DNA from: HyVt-443 sp964544655
GTDB taxonomy: Bacteria; Pseudomonadota; Gammaproteobacteria; Chromatiales; Chromatiaceae
DNA length: 64,000 nucleotides
Direction: 5' to 3'
Assembly (NCBI GenBank): GCA_964544655.1
Contig: CAZJCM010000001.1
Location: 62,001-126,000, forward strand
The first letter of the stretch is position 1. The number at the start of each line of letters is the position of its first letter. Both the position numbers and the translations under genes were made by a program. Under the pieces are notes generated by a model. The model was not told the DNA's origin and made no database searches. It was given only the letters and a program-made list of their open reading frames with translations. This document shows, piece by piece, positions 44,061 to 52,802 of this stretch.

Positions 44061-44555
44061 TCAGCCGGCCTGATTGTCCCAGACTTCCGGTTCAAGGCCA
44101 TCCTCCCGGGTCCAGGCCAGACGGCCGATGATCTTGAAGCGGGCCACCGACAAGGCCCCCCGCCGGGCACGACTGCTGCTGGACTTCTCCATGTATTCCA
44201 GCAACTCGTCCCGTTCCGCTTCATAGATTTCATAAGGTTCATACTCCTCATCCATGAGCACCAACAATACTGAATCCCAGGCCTGATCGACCCGGATCTG
44301 GCCAACCCGTTGACCCGACTTGCTGTCATCGAAGATAGTACGGCTCTTGATCTGGATGCGTTTGCCACCACGCTCCGGGTCCAGCGCATCATAGCTGGCA
44401 GCAGCAGGTGCCGGTTCCAGCCCGAGCAGACGGATGGCGTCATGATGGGCAATTTCGTTGCTGATGCCGGGCAGCGGCTTACCCATGGTACGGCGATACT
44501 CCGCCGCCAGCAGGCGCGCCTGGCTGATCAACTTGTCCGCCGCGTAAACCTTCAC
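44061..44555 (-). CDS. Conserved protein of unknown function, possible restriction-endonuclease-like fold
   Basis: A 164-residue soluble protein I cannot assign. The middle has a hydrophobic strand ending in GKRIQIKSRTIFDDS, resembling the E/Q-x-K half of a PD-(D/E)xK nuclease core. It is followed by GQIRVDQAWDSVLLVLMDEEYEPYEI, as in DNA-related PDDEXK-like proteins. The C-terminus is basic, then acidic. It is 18 nt upstream of the helicase gene on the same strand, so a role in DNA metabolism is possible. Nuclease activity is speculative. Confidence 0.6.
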   Translation of the reverse strand: MKVYAADKLISQARLLAAEYRRTMGKPLPGISNEIAHHDAIRLLGLEPAPAAASYDALDPERGGKRIQIKSRTIFDDSKSGQRVGQIRVDQAWDSVLLVLMDEEYEPYEIYEAERDELLEYMEKSSSSRARRGALSVARFKIIGRLAWTREDGLEPEVWDNQAG

Positions 44556-44655
44556 CTGGCCATCCTCGAATAATATGGAACTTTAGATTGTATCCCATTC
44601 TGATGGCTCTTTGACGAGTAATCCAGCAACCTGATTGTGGGCGGGCAAGGGCCCA

Positions 44656-45195
44656 TCAACGGGCGCCACCCACACGTTCTATCAGCGCCCGGTTGTCGGC
44701 CCGCAAGGCCTCGTCCTCACCCGCCAGGGCATTGGAACGAGCCGCCAGCCCGGGGACCTGGGCCAGGCGCCTCTGGCGAAAACGGATATGCGCCAACCGG
44801 TTCCAGAGATAGGCATTTCCTGGCTCGATACGCAGGGCCCGTTCCAGACCGGCGGCAGCCGCAGCCAGGTTTCCCGCCTGCTGCTGGCGCCGGGCATCCT
44901 CCATCAGGGTCGCCACCGCCGGGCTCTTCTGCGTGCGCAACGGGAGAGTGGCCGGCATGACTGGCTCCCGACCACTGCGCTCATCCACCGGGGCCGGCGC
45001 CCGTCGCGGCCTGACCACCGCCTTCGGTGCCGGCACCACTGCCCGGGAGGATGGCTCCACCTCCATCGGTAGCGGAATTTCTCCGGGGCCGCCGCGCACC
45101 ACCGGTGCCGGCTGGCTGCGGGACGGCGCCGTGCCACAGCCGGCCAACAGCAACAGGGGAGAGATCAGGCCCGCCAACAGATAACCACTCTTCAT
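44656..45195 (-). CDS. TPR-containing lipoprotein coupled to PBP1b
   Basis: A 179-residue lipoprotein. The lipobox LLAGC at residues 16-20 follows a short signal peptide. A Pro/Arg-rich linker spans about residues 25-85. A single TPR-like region follows (QQQAGNLAAAAAGLERALRIEPGNAYLWNRLAHIRF). The start overlaps the PBP1b stop by 4 nt, so it is translationally coupled. By analogy with other lipoproteins that activate PBPs (LpoB, CpoB) it may regulate PBP1b. That is inference; sequence similarity to LpoB is not evident. Confidence 0.8.
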   Translation of the reverse strand: MKSGYLLAGLISPLLLLAGCGTAPSRSQPAPVVRGGPGEIPLPMEVEPSSRAVVPAPKAVVRPRRAPAPVDERSGREPVMPATLPLRTQKSPAVATLMEDARRQQQAGNLAAAAAGLERALRIEPGNAYLWNRLAHIRFRQRRLAQVPGLAARSNALAGEDEALRADNRALIERVGGAR

Positions 45196-47549
45196 TGAAA
45201 AAAGCTCCGCAACAGACTGGGCAGGGAAGCGGATTCATCACTCCCGTTCACACAGCTGGATCCGGCCGTCGGTGCCGATCCTTCGATAAAAGGGAATTCC
45301 CGGGCTCCAGGACATTGGGGGCCGGCACGCAGGCCCGATTCAGGATCGACCCAGACCTCCTCCACCGTATCGGGTCGTGCCAATGCCAAGGGCATGGGAT
45401 CCAGTCGTCGCATCATATCACCCCACACCTGCAAGGCCCCCTGGGCACCGGTCAGTCCAGCCGGCTTGTTATCGTCACGCCCGACCCAGACCACGGCCAC
45501 CATGTCACCGCTGAAACCGGCGAACCAGCTGTCCCGCAGCTTGTCCGTGGTACCGGTCTTGCCCGCCAATCCCAGTTTCTTCGGCAGGAAACGGGAGAGG
45601 CCACGACCGGTACCCACCCGCACCACTTCCTGCAGGTTTCGATCAAGCAGATAGACCGGCCCCTCCGGCACTGCCTGGCGCACGGTCAGCGGATAGCGCT
45701 GAAGGGGCTTGCCAGTGCTGGACAATACTTCCCGTATCGCCCGCAAGGGAGTGTAGAATCCCCCCGCCGCAAGGGTCTGATAGAGCTGGGCCACCTCCAG
45801 TGGAGACAGCGCCACCGCCCCTAACAGCATCGAAGGAACCCGCTTTACAGGACGCGTGACTCCCAGCTTGGGCAGCAACCCGGCAATTCTCTCCAGTCCC
45901 AGATCGAGTCCCAATCGCACCGTAGCCAGATTGTAGGAGTGGGCCAAGGCCTGGTGCAGTGGCACCTCACCATGGGCCTTGCGCGAGTAATTCCTGGGCC
46001 GCCACTCGTTACCATCGGCCAGACGCAGAGTGACCGGCCGGTCCTGCAGCGGTGTGATCAGGGTGTAACGGCTTGGCTCCATCAACGCGGCCAGGTAGAC
46101 CACCGGTTTGATCAGAGAGCCGATCGGACGCAGCGCATCCAACGCCCGGTTGAATCCGGCAAAGCCATCCTGCCGTCCCCCAGCCAGCGCCAGGATCTCA
46201 CCACTGGAAGGGCTGGCGATCACCGCCGCACCCTGCAGGCTGCCGCCGGCCAGCCGGTGCTGCCGTTCCAGCTTCTGCAGGCGCCCAGCCAGGGCCGTCT
46301 GTACCTGTTGCTGCATCCAGGGATCCAGGGTGGTGAATATGCGCAGCCCGGCCGAGGTGAGGTCCCGCTCCCGGTAGTCCCGGTGCAGCTGACGCCGCAC
46401 CAGGCCCAGAAAGGCCGGCGTGGCGGCAGCGCGGCCGCTCCCCCGCTTTACCACACCGAGAGCTGCCCGTTGCGCCCGGTCCCGCTGCTTACGGCTGATA
46501 GCGCCCTGCGTCAACATCAGGTCGAGTACCAGATTGCGCCGTTTACGCGCCCGCTCGGGATGGCGCCGCGGATCGTAATAGGAGGGGCCGCGCACCAAGC
46601 CGACCAACAGCGCCAGTCGCGGCAGGTCCAGCTCCCGCAGCGGCCGGTTGAAATAGAACCGGCTGGCCAGACCAAAACCATGTATCGCCCGTCCCCCATC
46701 CTGCCCCAGGTAGATCTCGTTGGCATAGGCCTCCAGGATCTCATCCTTGCCGTAACGGGCATCCAGGATCAGGGCCATCAACGCCTCCTGAAGCTTGCGG
46801 GCAAGGCTGCGCGTCCGGGTCAGATAGAGATTCTTCACCAGCTGCTGGGTCAGGGTGCTGCCACCCTGCACCACACCGCCGGCCCGGAGGTTGGCCCAGA
46901 GTGCGCGCAGAATCGCCTTCAGGTCCACGCCGTGGTGCTGATAGAAGCCACGGTCTTCCACTGCCAACAGACCATCCACCAGCAGTCTGGGCAGCTGCTG
47001 CCGGCGCAGCGGCACCCGATCCTCATGATGCGCCGGATAGATACTACCGATCTCCGGCGCCTCCAGCCGGACCAGGCTCAGCTCATGGCCCTGCCGATCC
47101 TTCAGGGAGACCAGCCGCTTGCCGTCGAAGCGCAAATCAAGATAAATCGAAGGCCGATCACCATCCCAGAACTGGAATGGCCGGGTGCGCAGTAGAAAAC
47201 GCCCTTTGTTGCGCGACCAGGAGGCCTGTCGCCGCGGCCAGGTGACCTTTTTGTAGCCCAGTCGCTGCAGCTCAGCGGTCAGTTGTTGCGGGCTGACCGG
47301 AGCACCGGGATAGAGTTCCAGTGGGCGGCCGTAGACCCGTGCCGGCACGGCCCAGCGCTTACCCTCAAACTTGCTCCGTACCTGGTAATCCAGATAGAGC
47401 AGGTAGACCCCGGCCACCAATGCAAACAGAAAACTCAGCGCCAGCAGGCGCGCCGGCCAGCGGCTGCGCCGAACGATGCGCCTCCGGCCCTTTCTGCGTG
47501 GGCGCCGTTTCGACACGCGCTTCACCGACTGCTTTCTGGGTTTCGCCAT
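45192..47549 (-). CDS. mrcB: Bifunctional penicillin-binding protein 1b
   Basis: A 785-residue inner-membrane peptidoglycan glycosyltransferase/transpeptidase. A very basic cytoplasmic tail (residues 1-33) and one membrane helix are followed by a UB2H-like domain. The GT51 domain has catalytic E198 in EDRGFYQHHG, and the transpeptidase has S478 in the SLIK motif, then HSYN and KTGTTDK. The KRW/YGRPLELYPG region supports PBP1b rather than PBP1a. The ATG at 47549 is chosen because the upstream six codons are not conserved. Operon: L,D-transpeptidase, ABM protein, mrcB, lipoprotein. Confidence 0.95.
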   Translation of the reverse strand: MAKPRKQSVKRVSKRRPRRKGRRRIVRRSRWPARLLALSFLFALVAGVYLLYLDYQVRSKFEGKRWAVPARVYGRPLELYPGAPVSPQQLTAELQRLGYKKVTWPRRQASWSRNKGRFLLRTRPFQFWDGDRPSIYLDLRFDGKRLVSLKDRQGHELSLVRLEAPEIGSIYPAHHEDRVPLRRQQLPRLLVDGLLAVEDRGFYQHHGVDLKAILRALWANLRAGGVVQGGSTLTQQLVKNLYLTRTRSLARKLQEALMALILDARYGKDEILEAYANEIYLGQDGGRAIHGFGLASRFYFNRPLRELDLPRLALLVGLVRGPSYYDPRRHPERARKRRNLVLDLMLTQGAISRKQRDRAQRAALGVVKRGSGRAAATPAFLGLVRRQLHRDYRERDLTSAGLRIFTTLDPWMQQQVQTALAGRLQKLERQHRLAGGSLQGAAVIASPSSGEILALAGGRQDGFAGFNRALDALRPIGSLIKPVVYLAALMEPSRYTLITPLQDRPVTLRLADGNEWRPRNYSRKAHGEVPLHQALAHSYNLATVRLGLDLGLERIAGLLPKLGVTRPVKRVPSMLLGAVALSPLEVAQLYQTLAAGGFYTPLRAIREVLSSTGKPLQRYPLTVRQAVPEGPVYLLDRNLQEVVRVGTGRGLSRFLPKKLGLAGKTGTTDKLRDSWFAGFSGDMVAVVWVGRDDNKPAGLTGAQGALQVWGDMMRRLDPMPLALARPDTVEEVWVDPESGLRAGPQCPGAREFPFIEGSAPTAGSSCVNGSDESASLPSLLRSFFQ

Positions 47550-47571
47550 CAGTCGATAGTGCAACAAGGAC

Positions 47572-47859
47572 TCATGGCCCCTGATACTCCCGCACTATCT
47601 TGACGATCTGCACCTGATAGTGCCGGTACCATTTCTCCCGGCCCAACGCCTGGGCCCGACGATGGGCCTCATTTTGTCGCCAGGCCAGGATCTGTTCCTT
47701 GCTGTCCCAGTAGGAGATCGTGAGTTCCGTATCCCCCTCACTCAGAGAGATGAAATCGACACAGCCATAGGAACGGGCCAGTTCGCGCATGCGCGCCGCC
47801 ATGGCCGTATACTCATCATCGAGGTCACGGGTCTGCGCTCGGAATATCACGGCATACAT
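47572..47859 (-). CDS. Antibiotic-biosynthesis-monooxygenase (ABM) fold protein
   Basis: A 95-residue ferredoxin-like alpha/beta barrel protein. MYAVIFRAQTRDLDDEYTAMAARMRELA and ISYWDSKEQILAWRQNEAHRRAQ are typical of the ABM/EthD-like group whose members include small heme-degrading and quinol oxygenases. Catalytic residues are not obvious. It lies between the L,D-transpeptidase (6-nt spacer) and PBP1b genes, so it is part of the cell-wall operon, although no link in function is known. Confidence 0.85.
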   Translation of the reverse strand: MYAVIFRAQTRDLDDEYTAMAARMRELARSYGCVDFISLSEGDTELTISYWDSKEQILAWRQNEAHRRAQALGREKWYRHYQVQIVKIVREYQGP

Positions 47860-47865
47860 AGCCGG

Positions 47866-48723
47866 TCACCTCTTCAGGCTGGTGCGCTGCTGCGGATCAT
47901 GACGCGGAAACTGCCCCATTGCGCTGGCAATCTGCCGGTAAAGCCCGGACACCCAGTCGGGCTGGCCAGGAATCCGTTCCGCCGGTGGCCGATGACGAAA
48001 GTCCCGCGGCGCTATCACCACATGCACATTGTCCAGTCCAACCAGTGCGGTCAGCACGAAGAGTTCCTCGACCGCATTGTCGCCCAAGGCCAGGCAGCCG
48101 CGTGACACATCCTTGCCATGCAAAAAGATATCCCCCCCGGGGTCCCGCCGCCCCTCCCGCCGCGCCTGCTCCCGGTCGAAGGCATTGGGGTAGTCGATCT
48201 TCAGGGAGAGATGGAAACTGCTGTTGGGATTCAGCTTTTCGATGCGATAGATACCTTCGGGAACCTGTCTGTCACCCTCGCGCAATTTCGGCCCCGCCTT
48301 GCCGCTCATCCCCTTGATCCGATAGTCACGGATATGGTGCCAGCCGTCTCCGGACAAGGCCCACAGCTCCAGCTGTAACTGGTCCTTGATCGCCAGCAGG
48401 GTGACCGCCCGCGGAGGCCAGTCGGCCCCGGCAAAGCGAAAGCGGGGCAGCAGCCGCTGTTCGACCTTTTCCTGATAGCGGTCCAACACATCGGCCACGC
48501 TGGCAGCGCCGGCCAGCGTGGCATTCTGCCAACTGACAAGGAAGAGAAGCAGCGGCAGTGACAACCAGCCGGCATGGCTTGAGGAACCTCTGATTGAGTC
48601 TGGGCGAGGCAGATTGCGAATCAAAATATTCAGGATCAAGGCGTAAATTGCACGGAATAGCAGGCTATTGCGAAGATTTACAACGCAGAGTCCGGATATT
48701 TTGGCCGCAGGACGCAAGTTCAT
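47866..48723 (-). CDS. L,D-transpeptidase family protein (YafK-like)
   Basis: A periplasmic YkuD-domain protein of up to 285 residues. The catalytic motif is HGKDVSRGCLALGD, with the nucleophilic Cys in S-R-G-C. GIYRIEKLNPNSSFHLSLKIDYPNA is the family strand preceding it. It resembles YafK (DpaA), which in E. coli removes Braun lipoprotein from peptidoglycan. The N-terminus is uncertain: the ATG at 48723 has no Shine-Dalgarno sequence, and a signal-like helix (WLSLPLLLFLVSW) begins only near residue 53, so translation may begin downstream at a non-ATG codon. Confidence 0.85.
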   Translation of the reverse strand: MNLRPAAKISGLCVVNLRNSLLFRAIYALILNILIRNLPRPDSIRGSSSHAGWLSLPLLLFLVSWQNATLAGAASVADVLDRYQEKVEQRLLPRFRFAGADWPPRAVTLLAIKDQLQLELWALSGDGWHHIRDYRIKGMSGKAGPKLREGDRQVPEGIYRIEKLNPNSSFHLSLKIDYPNAFDREQARREGRRDPGGDIFLHGKDVSRGCLALGDNAVEELFVLTALVGLDNVHVVIAPRDFRHRPPAERIPGQPDWVSGLYRQIASAMGQFPRHDPQQRTSLKR

Positions 48724-48891
48724 GACTTGGATCAGAGGTTCCTTGGACGCACACCGATATCCTCGATGGAAAATTCAAACGCTGGATTCTACCTGAATCC
48801 CCAACCTCAGCGGGAGTGCAGAGTGCAAGATAATATGTAACCATTCATCTATCGCCAACCCCTGCTGCCAACAATCAGGACCCGCCAAACC

Positions 48892-50625
48892 ATGAACAGT
48901 GCCCCGCTCCAGCCCGCCGCCGAAACCATTTCTGTCGCCATCACAGGCTCTGGAGGCAGTGGCGTCGTCACCACCGGCCAGATGCTGTTGCAGGTCATTT
49001 CAAGGGCCGGCTTCTACGGGCTGATGGGGCGCTCCGCCGGCCCGCAGATCCGTGGCGGTGAGTCGGCGGTAATGCTACGCGCCGGGCCACTGCCGGTGAC
49101 CTGCCTGGATGACAGCTTCTCCATTCTTCTGGCATTGGACTGGCTCAACGTCAGCCGCTTTGCCGAGGAGATACCGCTCACGGAAGAGAGCATCATCATC
49201 TCCGATCCGGATGCTGGAGAGATACCCGAGGCCATCGCCCGGTACGGCGCCCGGGTGATGGAGGTCTCCCTGAAAAAAATGGCCAAGGAGATCACCGGCG
49301 GACGGATGAACATGATCGGCCTGGGGATACTGACCGAGATGCTGGGCCTGCCGCTGAAGGAGGCTCTGCAGGTGGCAGAATCGACCCTGGCCCGTAAGGG
49401 TGCGGAAGTCGTGACCGCCTCCCGCGCCTGCATCGAGCTGGGCCACGCCACCGATAAACCGCTGACCCTGACACGGCAACTGCCGGCGGTGGAGCAGGCG
49501 ACACGGCACTGGAACATCAGCGGCAACGAGGCGACCGGCCTGGGGGCCGTGCGCGGCGGCGTGCGTTTCGTCGCCGCTTACCCCATCACCCCGGCCACCG
49601 AGGTGCTGGAATGGCTGGCACCCAATCTGGAAAAGCTGGGCGGCTCCCTGCTGCAGGCGGAGGACGAACTGGCATCGGTCAACATGATCATCGGCGCCTC
49701 CTTCGGCGGCGTACCCTCACTCACCGCAACCTCCGGCCCCGGTCTCAGCCTGATGACGGAGGGCCTCGGGCTGGCGGTGGCCAGCGAGACCCCCATCGTG
49801 GTGGCCAATGTGATGCGTGGCGGCCCCTCCACCGGCATCCCCACCAAATCGGAACAGAGCGACCTGAATATCGCCCTCTACGGCATGCACGGCGACGCCC
49901 CGCATCTGGTGCTGGCGGCCCTGGATATCGCCGACTGCAGCTTCACCACCCAATGGGCAGTACAGCTGAGTGAGACCCTGCAGGCGGTGGCCATCGTCCT
50001 CAGCGATCAGGCCCTGGGACAGGCCCGTGCTATCATTGACCCTCCACGACAGCCGAAACCGGAGGCTGGACGCAGTATCGCCCGGCCGGATGGCCCTGGT
50101 TATTTACGATATAAATTGACTGCTGACGGCATCTCGCCGATGGCCATCCCCGGCACCGAGAACGGCATCTACACCGCCGATGGCCTGGAACACAATGAGA
50201 TGGGCACCCCATCCAGCATGCCACAGGACCACCAGCAACAGCTGGACAAACGCAGAGACAAATTGCTGCAGCATCATTATGGGGAGCACTGGGCGCGTAT
50301 CTGCGGTGACGGCGCCATCTGCATCGTCACCTGGGGGTCTTCCTCCGGCGCCGCCTTCGAAGCGGCACAACGGCTGCAGACACAGGGCATCCAGGTCAGG
50401 GTGGTGGCCATCCGCCTGTTGAGCCCGCTCCCCAGGGACGCCATGAATGCCGCCCTGGCCGGGGCCAAACGGGTGGTGGTGATCGAGCAGAATCACGCTG
50501 GGCAGCTGTTCCAATACCTGCATTCACTCAACCTGCTGCCGGCCGATGCCACCCAGTTGGCCAAACCGGGACCGCTGCCGATCCGCCCCGGTGAGATCGT
50601 CGAACTGCTGTCGGAGAAACCCTGA
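48892..50625 (+). CDS. korA: 2-oxoacid:acceptor oxidoreductase, fused gamma-alpha subunit (KorA)
   Basis: A 577-residue protein. Residues about 12-190 are the gamma domain (AITGSGGSGVVTTGQMLL, then RSAGPQIRGGESA). Residues about 205-575 are the alpha pyrimidine-binding domain (FVAAYPITPATEVLEWLA) with the TSGPGLSLM and SEQSDLN motifs of the 2-oxoglutarate/2-oxoacid ferredoxin oxidoreductase group. With KorB it interconverts 2-oxoacids and acyl-CoA using ferredoxin. The gene pair has no separate delta (ferredoxin-like) subunit. The substrate is most likely 2-oxoglutarate, though other 2-oxoacids are possible. Confidence 0.9.
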   Translation: MNSAPLQPAAETISVAITGSGGSGVVTTGQMLLQVISRAGFYGLMGRSAGPQIRGGESAVMLRAGPLPVTCLDDSFSILLALDWLNVSRFAEEIPLTEESIIISDPDAGEIPEAIARYGARVMEVSLKKMAKEITGGRMNMIGLGILTEMLGLPLKEALQVAESTLARKGAEVVTASRACIELGHATDKPLTLTRQLPAVEQATRHWNISGNEATGLGAVRGGVRFVAAYPITPATEVLEWLAPNLEKLGGSLLQAEDELASVNMIIGASFGGVPSLTATSGPGLSLMTEGLGLAVASETPIVVANVMRGGPSTGIPTKSEQSDLNIALYGMHGDAPHLVLAALDIADCSFTTQWAVQLSETLQAVAIVLSDQALGQARAIIDPPRQPKPEAGRSIARPDGPGYLRYKLTADGISPMAIPGTENGIYTADGLEHNEMGTPSSMPQDHQQQLDKRRDKLLQHHYGEHWARICGDGAICIVTWGSSSGAAFEAAQRLQTQGIQVRVVAIRLLSPLPRDAMNAALAGAKRVVVIEQNHAGQLFQYLHSLNLLPADATQLAKPGPLPIRPGEIVELLSEKP

Positions 50626-50626
50626 T

Positions 50627-51463
50627 ATGTCTGCCACCGAAACTCAAACCGCTCCCAAACCCAAGGCCTACAAATCATCGGTCAAACCGGTGTGGTGCCC
50701 TGGATGTGGTCACTTCGCGGTTCTCAGCGCGCTGACCAAGGCCTTCGCCCACCTCGCCCTGGCGTCGAAGGACGTGGCCGTGATCTCCGGCATCGGCTGC
50801 TCATCCCGGCTACCGGCCTACATCAACGCCTACGGCTTTCATGGCGTGCATGGCCGCGCATTGGCTGCCGCTTCCGGCCTCAAGGCAGCCCGCCCCGATT
50901 TGACCGTAGTGGTAGCCGGCGGTGATGGCGACGGCTTCTCCATTGGGGGCAACCACTTCATCCACGCCTGCCGGCGTAACATGGACATGACCTACATCGT
51001 CATGGACAACGAGGTCTACGGCATGACCAAGGGCCAAGCCTCCCCCACCACCGCCCCGGACTGGGCCCAGAGCAAGCTCACACCCCACGGACCAGGGGTT
51101 CCAAGTTTCAATCCCGCCGCCATCGCCCTCGCCTCCGGCGCCACTTTCATCGCCCGTGGCTTTTCCGGCACGCCCAATGAGATGGCAAAACTGCTGGTGG
51201 ACGCCATCCAGCACCCCGGCTTCGCCTTCGTTCAGGTGTTGAGTCCCTGCACCACTTTCCGTCCTGAGCAGAAGGCATGGAAGCAGCAGGTGCATCCATT
51301 TCACGACCAGGCAACCGATGATCCGGTCGAGGCGGCACAGCGCATCCACGCCGACGACGGCATGTCCACAGGACTGCTCTATCAGGCAGGAATCCCGGCA
51401 TGGCAGCCGGCCAACCAGATAACCAGTGATGTCGAGACACTGGAGGGAGAATTTCTGGCATGA
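50627..51463 (+). CDS. korB: 2-oxoacid:ferredoxin oxidoreductase beta subunit (KorB)
   Basis: A 278-residue thiamine-diphosphate-binding subunit. The cysteine motif WCPGCGH near the N-terminus and SGIGCSS coordinate the 4Fe-4S cluster. GDGDGFSIGGNH and NEVYGMTKGQASPT form the ThDP/Mg site. The ATG at 50627 follows the korA stop by one base. Its stop overlaps the ferritin-like gene by 4 nt. It is part of the korA-korB-ferritin-like operon. Confidence 0.92.
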   Translation: MSATETQTAPKPKAYKSSVKPVWCPGCGHFAVLSALTKAFAHLALASKDVAVISGIGCSSRLPAYINAYGFHGVHGRALAAASGLKAARPDLTVVVAGGDGDGFSIGGNHFIHACRRNMDMTYIVMDNEVYGMTKGQASPTTAPDWAQSKLTPHGPGVPSFNPAAIALASGATFIARGFSGTPNEMAKLLVDAIQHPGFAFVQVLSPCTTFRPEQKAWKQQVHPFHDQATDDPVEAAQRIHADDGMSTGLLYQAGIPAWQPANQITSDVETLEGEFLA

Positions 51464-51987
51464 ACGTCACTACCACGTCCCCGATCGAGAGCCTCGCTGA
51501 ATTCCTTGCCCATGCCATCCTGCTCGAGCAGGAATCGGTGGAGCGTTATGAAGAGCTTGCCGACAGCATGGAGGTACACAACAACCCGGAGGTGGCGAAA
51601 CTGTTCCGCAAGCTGGCCCAGTTCGGCCGCCTCCACGCCCATGAGGTGACAGAACATGCCAGCGGCATGGAACTGCCCCAGATCGCACCCTGGGATTTCA
51701 AATGGAATACCCCGGAAGCGCCCGAGAGCGGGGCCGGTGACGAAGTGAATTACCTGATGGATACCCGCCAGGCGATTGAGTTCGCCCTGCACAATGAGAG
51801 CATGGGCAGGGACTTCTACGCCTATGTCGCCGGCAGCTCTCCCGATGTGGAGGTGCAAAGACTCGCCGCCGAGTTCGCCGCTGAAGAGAGTGAGCACGTC
51901 AATCTGTTGAAGGAATGGCTGGACAACCTCACCGATCCCGACGTCATTCCGCTGGATGACCTGGACCCACCCAATGTGACTGAATAA
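51460..51987 (+). CDS. Ferritin-like (rubrerythrin-type) protein
   Basis: A 175-residue four-helix-bundle protein. Carboxylate and histidine ligand patterns are visible in EQESVERYEELADS, RLHAHEVTEHA, ESMGRDFY and EFAAEESEHVNLL, consistent with a di-iron site. The C-terminal rubredoxin domain of true rubrerythrin is missing. The start overlaps the korB stop by 4 nt (ATGA), so it is made together with the oxygen-sensitive KorAB enzyme. A role in peroxide or oxygen protection or as electron carrier partner is inferred. Confidence 0.85.
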   Translation: MNVTTTSPIESLAEFLAHAILLEQESVERYEELADSMEVHNNPEVAKLFRKLAQFGRLHAHEVTEHASGMELPQIAPWDFKWNTPEAPESGAGDEVNYLMDTRQAIEFALHNESMGRDFYAYVAGSSPDVEVQRLAAEFAAEESEHVNLLKEWLDNLTDPDVIPLDDLDPPNVTE

Positions 51988-52092
51988 TCCACTCCCGTAT
52001 GCTATAGATAACGATAAGGAATGGGACCCGGAAATGATGTCGAGACTAACAGCGCCGTTCAGCTGTCACTATCTTCACCAGGGAGTGAGATC

Positions 52093-52530
52093 ATGTGGCT
52101 GTTCATCCGAAGAATCAGGTATACCACCACGCGCAAGCAGTTGGAGCGATTCATTGCAAGAGGATTGCAACATCACTGGCTGTTCATTCCCCTCCCATCC
52201 AAGGCGCACATCAAGCGTTGTGAGATACTTCAGATCACCAACGGACAGGGCCATGAAGCGGAATTTCACGGTCTGGTCGATATCGAACCTGCAAGCGCGG
52301 CCCAGGCCGCCATAGAGAAGCTGGATGGGAAGGAACTGAAAGGCAAGGCAGTGCAAATACGCAAGTTCTTTCGCCGTTCCTATCTGCGCGACCGCCGACA
52401 AGGATTTGGCCGGCGGAATGGACAGCAGAACGAAGAGCGTCGGCAGCAGGACCGGCGCCGTCCGAATATCCGCTGCTGCGTGATACACGCCCCTCACATT
52501 GAGCGTATTCTGGGAATCTGCCAGAGTTAG
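52093..52530 (+). CDS. RRM-like RNA-binding domain protein with basic tail
   Basis: A 145-residue protein. The middle resembles an RNA recognition motif: a first strand and RNP-like segment (EFHGLVDIEPASAAQAAIEKLDG), then LKGKAVQIRKFFRRSYLRDRR. The C-terminal 45 residues are strongly Arg/Gln-rich (RRNGQQNEERRQQDRRR). The ATG at 52093 is preceded by GGAG at 7 nt and gives MWLFIRRIRYTTTRKQLERFI, typical of small bacterial RRM-like proteins. The family is poorly characterised; RNA binding is inferred. Confidence 0.75.
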   Translation: MWLFIRRIRYTTTRKQLERFIARGLQHHWLFIPLPSKAHIKRCEILQITNGQGHEAEFHGLVDIEPASAAQAAIEKLDGKELKGKAVQIRKFFRRSYLRDRRQGFGRRNGQQNEERRQQDRRRPNIRCCVIHAPHIERILGICQS

Positions 52531-52802
52531 CTCAATTCATGGAGCGGCGCATGCAGATAATAAAATGCAGTACTGTTCAGCAACATCCGTCGACCGTGGT
52601 GGTGATGGGCATTTGCTCCGGAAGACGCTGTAAATATCTCCCTGTACGCTTGATGCTGGCATCCCTGCCAACCACACCTCCTCCACAAACACTCCATGAC
52701 CACCACTCAGTGCCAATTCAAAGACATGCTGAGTAGGCACAGAATGCGTGATCAGCGGCTGATCACATGATCTGCAGATAGCGCTGAACAGTTACAAAAA
52801 CA

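Noticed and set aside
52537..52740. Minus-strand frame of 67 codons (MPTQHVFELALSGG start)
   Set aside because: No recognised family, no clear start signal, and the 272-nt spacer otherwise looks non-coding; it may be a decayed gene fragment but the support is too weak.
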